Below are positions 60,112 to 64,000 of a stretch of DNA of 64,000 nucleotides, piece after piece. The DNA is taken from assembly GCA_021793515.1 (NCBI GenBank), contig JAJYSP010000002.1:62001-126000 (forward strand). Reading direction: 5' to 3'. This DNA comes from Actinomycetes bacterium (GTDB lineage: Bacteria > Actinomycetota > Acidimicrobiia > Acidimicrobiales > RAAP-2). The notes below the pieces were generated by a model that was not told the DNA's origin, did no database searches, and saw only the letters and a list, made by a program, of their open reading frames with translations. The translations under genes were made by a program, and so were the position numbers. Position 1 is the stretch's first letter, and each line of letters opens with the position of its first letter.

Positions 60112-60546
60112 TCACCGACCTGAGCTGCCAAAGCCCCCGGCGCCGCGCTCGGAGTCCGGCAACTCGTCCACCGCACGGAGTGTCACCGCGGGTACCGCGG
60201 TGATGACGAGCTGTGCGACCCGGTCGCCCACGTGCACCTGGTACTCGCGCTGTGGGTCGTGGTTCACGAGTGCCACGCGGATCTCGCCGCGATAGCCCGA
60301 GTCAATCAGCCCCGGCGCGTTCGCGCACGTCACACCGTGGTTGATGGCCAATCCACTTCGTGGCAACACCAGTCCGGCGAAACCCTCGGGGATCGCAATC
60401 GCGAGACCCGTACCGACCAAGGCACGACCGCCGCCCGGAGCGAGCCGGTGCTCCTCCACCGCAACTAGATCAAAGCCGGCGTCGCCGTTATTGGCCCGGT
60501 GTGGCGCAACGGCGTCTTCTCGTAACGTCGTGTACGCGATCTCCAT
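60112..60546 (-). CDS. dut: dUTP diphosphatase
   Basis: A 144-residue trimeric dUTPase that removes dUTP and supplies dUMP. All five motifs are present: GDAGFDL, LPRSGLAIN, GLIDSGYRGEIRV (catalytic Asp), GDRVAQLVI, and the C-terminal RGAGGFGSSG arm. The start is ATG 60546 in a leaderless arrangement, divergent from orn. Confidence 0.97.
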   Translation of the reverse strand: MEIAYTTLREDAVAPHRANNGDAGFDLVAVEEHRLAPGGGRALVGTGLAIAIPEGFAGLVLPRSGLAINHGVTCANAPGLIDSGYRGEIRVALVNHDPQREYQVHVGDRVAQLVITAVPAVTLRAVDELPDSERGAGGFGSSGR

Positions 60547-60553
60547 CCGTCCG

Positions 60554-60559
60554 AGACTA
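60554..60559 (-). promoter_or_regulatory. -10 box TAGTCT of a leaderless dut transcript
   Basis: TAGTCT on the minus strand lies seven bases before the dut ATG. Together with the orn box it forms a 47-bp divergent promoter. Confidence 0.5.
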
Positions 60560-60581
60560 CCGTCGCTTCGCCACGCGTAGG

Positions 60582-60587
60582 TAGTGT
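60582..60587 (+). promoter_or_regulatory. -10 box TAGTGT of the orn transcript
   Basis: TAGTGT lies six bases before the orn ATG. AAGGG sits in the spacer but too close to the ATG to work well as a ribosome binding site. Confidence 0.45.
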
Positions 60588-60593
60588 CAAGGG

Positions 60594-61139
60594 ATGCTTG
60601 CCTGGATGGATCTTGAGATGACCGGACTCGAGCCGGACCGCCACGTGATCGTCGAGATCGCCACGATCATCACTGACGATCACCTTGCGGTGATCGCTGA
60701 AGGTCCTGATCTGGTGCTCGGCGCCACCGAGGAACAGTTGAGTCACATGGGCGACTTCGTCACCCAGATGCACACCAAGTCCGGGCTTCTCGAAGCCATC
60801 CGTACCTCGACGACAACCATGGTCGACGCCGAGCGCGCCACACTCGCCTTCTTGCGCCAACACATCAGCGAACCCGCCACGGTGCCGTTGTGCGGCAACT
60901 CCATCGGAACCGATCGACGCTTCCTTCAGCACTACATGCCCGAACTCGAGTCGTTCTTCCACTATCGCAACGTCGACGTCTCGACAATCAAAGAGCTCGC
61001 CCGTCGGTGGCACCCCGACGTGTTGGCCTCGATGCCCGAGAAGGAGACGAACCACCGGGCGTTGGACGACATCCGTGAATCGATCGCCGAGCTCGCGCAC
61101 TACCGGGACCAGTTGTTCGCCCGTCCGCCGTCCGAGTAG
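60594..61139 (+). CDS. orn: oligoribonuclease
   Basis: A 181-residue DEDDh 3'-5' exonuclease that degrades 2-5 nt RNAs and pGpG. Exo I is WMDLEMTGL, Exo II is CGNSIGTDRRFL, and Exo III is TNHRALDDIRESIAEL. Length is standard. The start is ATG 60594. Confidence 0.97.
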   Translation: MLAWMDLEMTGLEPDRHVIVEIATIITDDHLAVIAEGPDLVLGATEEQLSHMGDFVTQMHTKSGLLEAIRTSTTTMVDAERATLAFLRQHISEPATVPLCGNSIGTDRRFLQHYMPELESFFHYRNVDVSTIKELARRWHPDVLASMPEKETNHRALDDIRESIAELAHYRDQLFARPPSE

Positions 61140-61142
61140 CCT
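61137..61142 (+). promoter_or_regulatory. -10 box TAGCCT overlapping the orn stop
   Basis: TAGCCT lies seven bases before the ATG at 61150, and its TAG is the orn stop codon. It suggests a leaderless internal promoter for the synthetase gene. Confidence 0.4.
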
Positions 61143-61149
61143 CACGTCG

Positions 61150-62889
61150 ATGAGCGACGAGCCGCTTTCCCTGGCGGCGGCAACGGTCCGTTTGACGGCG
61201 CCGGGTCAGGTCTTCGAACTCGAGGACCGAGTGGTCGGTGACGTCGCAATGACCGTGTGGAAAAACGCTCCGTCAACACTGCGAGATGTCCTCGAGATGA
61301 CCCGTCGCTATGGTGAGCGCGAGTTCCTGGTCTACGACGACGAACGCGTCACCTTCGAAGCGCACTATCGACGCGCCGCTACGTTGACCCACCGATTGCA
61401 CGACCTCGGCGTCCGAGTCGGCGATCGGGTCGCGATCGCGGCGCGCAATTTGCCGGACTGGGTTTGCGCGTACTGGGGAATCGTCACGATGGGGGCTATC
61501 GCGGTGCCGCTCAACGCCTGGTGGACCGCCGACGAGCTCCGCTACGGCCTCGCCGACTCCGGGGCACGGGTCTTGTTCGTCGATGAGGAACGCCTCGACC
61601 GTGTCCGAACGTTGTCCGACGAACTGAGCGATGTGGAACACGTCATCGTGTTTCGATCGAGCGGGTCAGGCGAGCCCGTCGCCGTCGAGCACGATCGAGA
61701 CCGTGTCGTGGACTTCGATGACCTGATCGGGACTGTGGAGCTCGACGCGGAACCCATCGATGCGCCACTCGAGCCCGACGATGACGCCACGATCTTCTAC
61801 ACGTCGGGTACGACGGGACGGCCCAAGGGCGCGGTGGCGACCCATCGAAACATCATCACCAACCTGATGAACCTCTTCTTCATCAGCCAACGCTCGTCGC
61901 TTCGCTTCGGCGATGGACCGACCGACGCTACGACGTATCCGATCGCCAACCTACTCAACATCCCGCTCTTCCACGCCACCGGTTGCCTAGCCGTCATGGT
62001 GGTGAACGCGGCCGCCGGCGGCCGATTGGTGATGATGCACCACTTCGATGCCGGCCAGGCACTGGCACTCATCGAACGTGAGCGAATCACTGCTTTCGGT
62101 GGTGTGCCGACCGTCGTCATGCAGATTCTCGATCACCCCGACTTCCAACGCTTCGACACGTCGAGCGTTCGCCTCGTCTCCTACGGCGGTGCGCCAGCCC
62201 CGCCCGAGCTGGTCAAGCGGATCGGTCAGGCGTTTCGACTCGCCCAACCCGGCAATGGCTACGGCCTGACCGAGACAGCCGCGGCCGTGGCCCTGAACAA
62301 TGGCCCCGATTACGTACTGCGCCCATCGAGTTGCGGGACGGCGGTCCCGGTCTGTCGCGTGGCGGTCGTGCCCGAGGGCTTCCTCGGTGACGATCCACCC
62401 GAAATTAACGAGGCGGGCCAGGTCGGTGAACTCTGGATCAAGGGGCCCAATGTGGTGCGGGGCTACTGGAACAAACCCGAGGAGACGAAGCGCTCCTTCA
62501 GCCACGGATGGCTGCACACCGGCGATATCGGCCGGATCGATGATGACGGTTTCATCTACATCGTCGACCGCGCCAAGGACATGATCATCCGAGGCGGCGA
62601 GAACGTGTCATCCGTTGCGGTCGAAGCCGCGCTCTTCGAGCACCCCGACGTCGCCGACTGCGCCGTGATCGGGGTTCCCCACCCTGTCCTCGGCGAAGAG
62701 GTTGCCGCCGTCATCGTCGTGCGACCAGGACGCGTCCTACGCGCCGAGGAGCTCAGTCGGCACGTGAGTCACCGACTCGCCCACTTCGAAGTTCCGACCC
62801 GGTACTACTTTCGTGGCGACCCGCTCCCACGTAACCCCCAGGGCAAGGTGCTCAAACGAGCACTACGCGAGTCGCTACTCGCCAACTGA
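61150..62889 (+). CDS. acyl-CoA synthetase (class I adenylate-forming enzyme)
   Basis: A 579-residue AMP-forming ligase that activates a carboxylic or fatty acid to its CoA ester. The phosphate loop is [18 protein letters not shown], the A5 motif is [13 protein letters not shown], the A7/A8 region is [20 protein letters not shown] then [13 protein letters not shown], and the C-terminal catalytic Lys is in [14 protein letters not shown] 60-residue N-terminal part precedes the core. The acid is unknown. I start at ATG 61150 ([11 protein letters not shown]). Its 3' end overlaps the convergent reductase gene by 15 bp. Confidence 0.93.
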   Translation: MSDEPLSLAAATVRLTAPGQVFELEDRVVGDVAMTVWKNAPSTLRDVLEMTRRYGEREFLVYDDERVTFEAHYRRAATLTHRLHDLGVRVGDRVAIAARNLPDWVCAYWGIVTMGAIAVPLNAWWTADELRYGLADSGARVLFVDEERLDRVRTLSDELSDVEHVIVFRSSGSGEPVAVEHDRDRVVDFDDLIGTVELDAEPIDAPLEPDDDATIFYTSGTTGRPKGAVATHRNIITNLMNLFFISQRSSLRFGDGPTDATTYPIANLLNIPLFHATGCLAVMVVNAAAGGRLVMMHHFDAGQALALIERERITAFGGVPTVVMQILDHPDFQRFDTSSVRLVSYGGAPAPPELVKRIGQAFRLAQPGNGYGLTETAAAVALNNGPDYVLRPSSCGTAVPVCRVAVVPEGFLGDDPPEINEAGQVGELWIKGPNVVRGYWNKPEETKRSFSHGWLHTGDIGRIDDDGFIYIVDRAKDMIIRGGENVSSVAVEAALFEHPDVADCAVIGVPHPVLGEEVAAVIVVRPGRVLRAEELSRHVSHRLAHFEVPTRYYFRGDPLPRNPQGKVLKRALRESLLAN

Positions 62890-63729
62890 CTCGACGGAGG
62901 ATAGTCGGTCCATCTCAGCCAGGATCTCGGAGTCGAGGTGAATTTCGGCCGCGGCGCAGTTCTCCTCGAGGTGCGCGACTGACGATGTACCCGGGATCGG
63001 GATCATGACTTCGGATCGCGCGAGCAACCACGCGATCGACAACTGGGCAACGGTGCACCCGGCGCGTGCGGCCAGCTGATCCAATTCCCCACCCGGGCGC
63101 GCCAGTTGACCCGCCGCCACAGGGAACCACGGAATGAACCCGATCCCGTTCTTCTCGCAGTACTCGAGGACCGGTTCACTGTCACGACGCGACACGTTGT
63201 AGAGGTTCTGAACGGTCGAGATCGGCACCACCGCTCGGGCGGCTTCGATGTCCGCGACACCCACCTCCGAGAGTCCGACCGCGCGAACCTTTCCCTCGGC
63301 GAGCAACTCGCCGAGCAGCCCGAACTGTTCGTCGGCGGGGACCGTGGCGTCGATGCGGTGCAACTGGAAGAGGTCGAGCGAATCCTGGCCCAACCGACGC
63401 AGCGATAGTTCGCACTGCTGACGTAGATAGGCCGGTCGCCCGCACGGCGTCCACTGGTCGGGACCGGTGCGAAGTAACCCCGCCTTGGTCGCAACGTGAA
63501 CGTGGCCGTAAGGGTGCAGCGCCTCGGCAATCAATTCCTCGGAGATGGCGGGACCGTAGGAGTCGGCCGTGTCGATGAAATCAACACCCAACTCGACGGC
63601 GCGACGCAGCACCGCGATGGCCTCCGAGTGGTCACGCGGCGGCCCCCAGATGCCGGGCCCCGTGATGCGCATCGCGCCGAAGCCGAGCCGTTTCACTGTC
63701 TGACCGGCGTACGTGAATGTAGATGTCAT
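62875..63729 (-). CDS. aldo/keto reductase
   Basis: A 284-residue NADPH-dependent TIM-barrel oxidoreductase. The catalytic tetrad is visible as Asp and Tyr in [10 protein letters not shown], Lys in HVATKAGLL and His in LFQLHRIDA. The cofactor region is [16 protein letters not shown]. The substrate is unknown. The start is ATG 63729 with no good ribosome binding site. Confidence 0.93.
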   Translation of the reverse strand: MTSTFTYAGQTVKRLGFGAMRITGPGIWGPPRDHSEAIAVLRRAVELGVDFIDTADSYGPAISEELIAEALHPYGHVHVATKAGLLRTGPDQWTPCGRPAYLRQQCELSLRRLGQDSLDLFQLHRIDATVPADEQFGLLGELLAEGKVRAVGLSEVGVADIEAARAVVPISTVQNLYNVSRRDSEPVLEYCEKNGIGFIPWFPVAAGQLARPGGELDQLAARAGCTVAQLSIAWLLARSEVMIPIPGTSSVAHLEENCAAAEIHLDSEILAEMDRLSSVESVGE

Positions 63730-63782
63730 CGTAGTTTCTCAATTTCTCTTGATCGGTGGCCACTGCACCGAACGGCGGGTAC

Positions 63783-64000
63783 CTACTTGTTGGGCTGCGG
63801 CGTGAGACGCAGGTAGTCCTTCAGCTTGCGGAACCCCTTCGGGAATTTTGTCTTGGCCTCGTCGTCGGTGATCGAGTTCGCGATGATGACTTCATCACCG
63901 TCTTGCCAGTTCGCCGGCGTAGCCACGGAGTAGCCCGCGACGAGCTGCAGTGAGTCGAGGACGCGAATGATCTCGTCAATGTTGCGGCCGGTGGACGCGG
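63783..64000 (-). CDS. 1-Cys peroxiredoxin (Prx6 type), 3' end only
   Basis: Only the last 72 codons are in the window; the gene enters from the right edge. The translation includes STGRNIDEIIRVLDSLQL, VATPANWQDGDEVII and a C-terminal LRLTPQPNK, which match the C-terminal domain of the 1-Cys peroxiredoxin family. The catalytic cysteine lies outside the window. It reduces peroxides. The stop is TAG at 63785-63783. Confidence 0.88.
   Translation of the reverse strand, partial: ASTGRNIDEIIRVLDSLQLVAGYSVATPANWQDGDEVIIANSITDDEAKTKFPKGFRKLKDYLRLTPQPNK

Overview
This 64 kb window is high-GC chromosomal DNA from an actinobacterium. The evidence is a divisome set without FtsA but with SepF, YggT and DivIVA, a Bpa/PafE-type proteasome activator, a DUF3040 membrane protein, a MurE with the meso-diaminopimelate DNPR motif, and many leaderless genes with a TANNNT box 6-7 nt before the start codon. 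Class Acidimicrobiia is my best guess from overall character; it is an inference, not a demonstration. I see no insertion sequence, prophage, CRISPR array or rRNA. One tRNA gene, tRNA-Gly(GCC), is present.

Positions 1-15831 form a sugar/polyol catabolic island. A xylose-type (CUT2) ABC transporter (partial permease, single-domain ATPase, XylF-like binding protein) is followed by a Gfo/Idh/MocA oxidoreductase, a xylulokinase, a zinc-dependent polyol dehydrogenase, and a second (CUT1) ABC transporter whose genes flank a mannitol-dehydrogenase-family long-chain polyol dehydrogenase. A divergent LacI-family regulator and a PfkB-family sugar kinase complete the set. The logic is uptake of pentose and polyols, oxidation to xylulose or fructose, then phosphorylation into central metabolism. 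A shared AACGTTGTC core lies upstream of the CUT1 binding-protein gene, of the regulator itself and of the PfkB kinase, which predicts one LacI regulon.

Positions 15849-25008 hold a DUF255 thioredoxin-fold protein, two unrecognised proteins, dnaE, the proteasome activator gene bpa, an Rrf2 regulator and an RpoD-family sigma factor with an unusual region 4.2. Positions 25005-42843 (minus strand) carry rluD, lspA, a histone-H1-like/DksA zinc-finger fusion with tandem repeats, and a long dcw cluster. In transcription order that cluster is mraZ, rsmH, ftsL, ftsI, murE, mraY, ftsW, murG, murC, murB, ftsQ, ftsZ, yggS, sepF, yggT, divIVA. Most junctions overlap by 1-4 nt. murF and murD are missing from their usual places. 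Upstream of mraZ lies a striking array of six 10-bp units resembling an MraZ operator.

Positions 43140-64000 are mixed housekeeping and accessory genes: lipoate ligase-like protein, HNH nuclease, ROK kinase, DUF3040 protein, low-molecular-weight phosphatase, NhaA, nitronate monooxygenase-like protein, MsrA, a Fur-family regulator, an ABC-2 exporter, nitroreductase, CaiB-type CoA transferase, a polar amino-acid ABC transporter, sulfatase plus esterase, an acetyl-CoA hydrolase/transferase-family protein, tRNA-Gly, dUTPase, oligoribonuclease, an acyl-CoA synthetase, an aldo/keto reductase and the end of a 1-Cys peroxiredoxin gene.

I found no convincing new multi-gene system. The most interesting items are the phased mraZ operator array, the dcw cluster lacking murD and murF, the H1-like/DksA fusion, the LacI regulon motif and the variant sigma factor.
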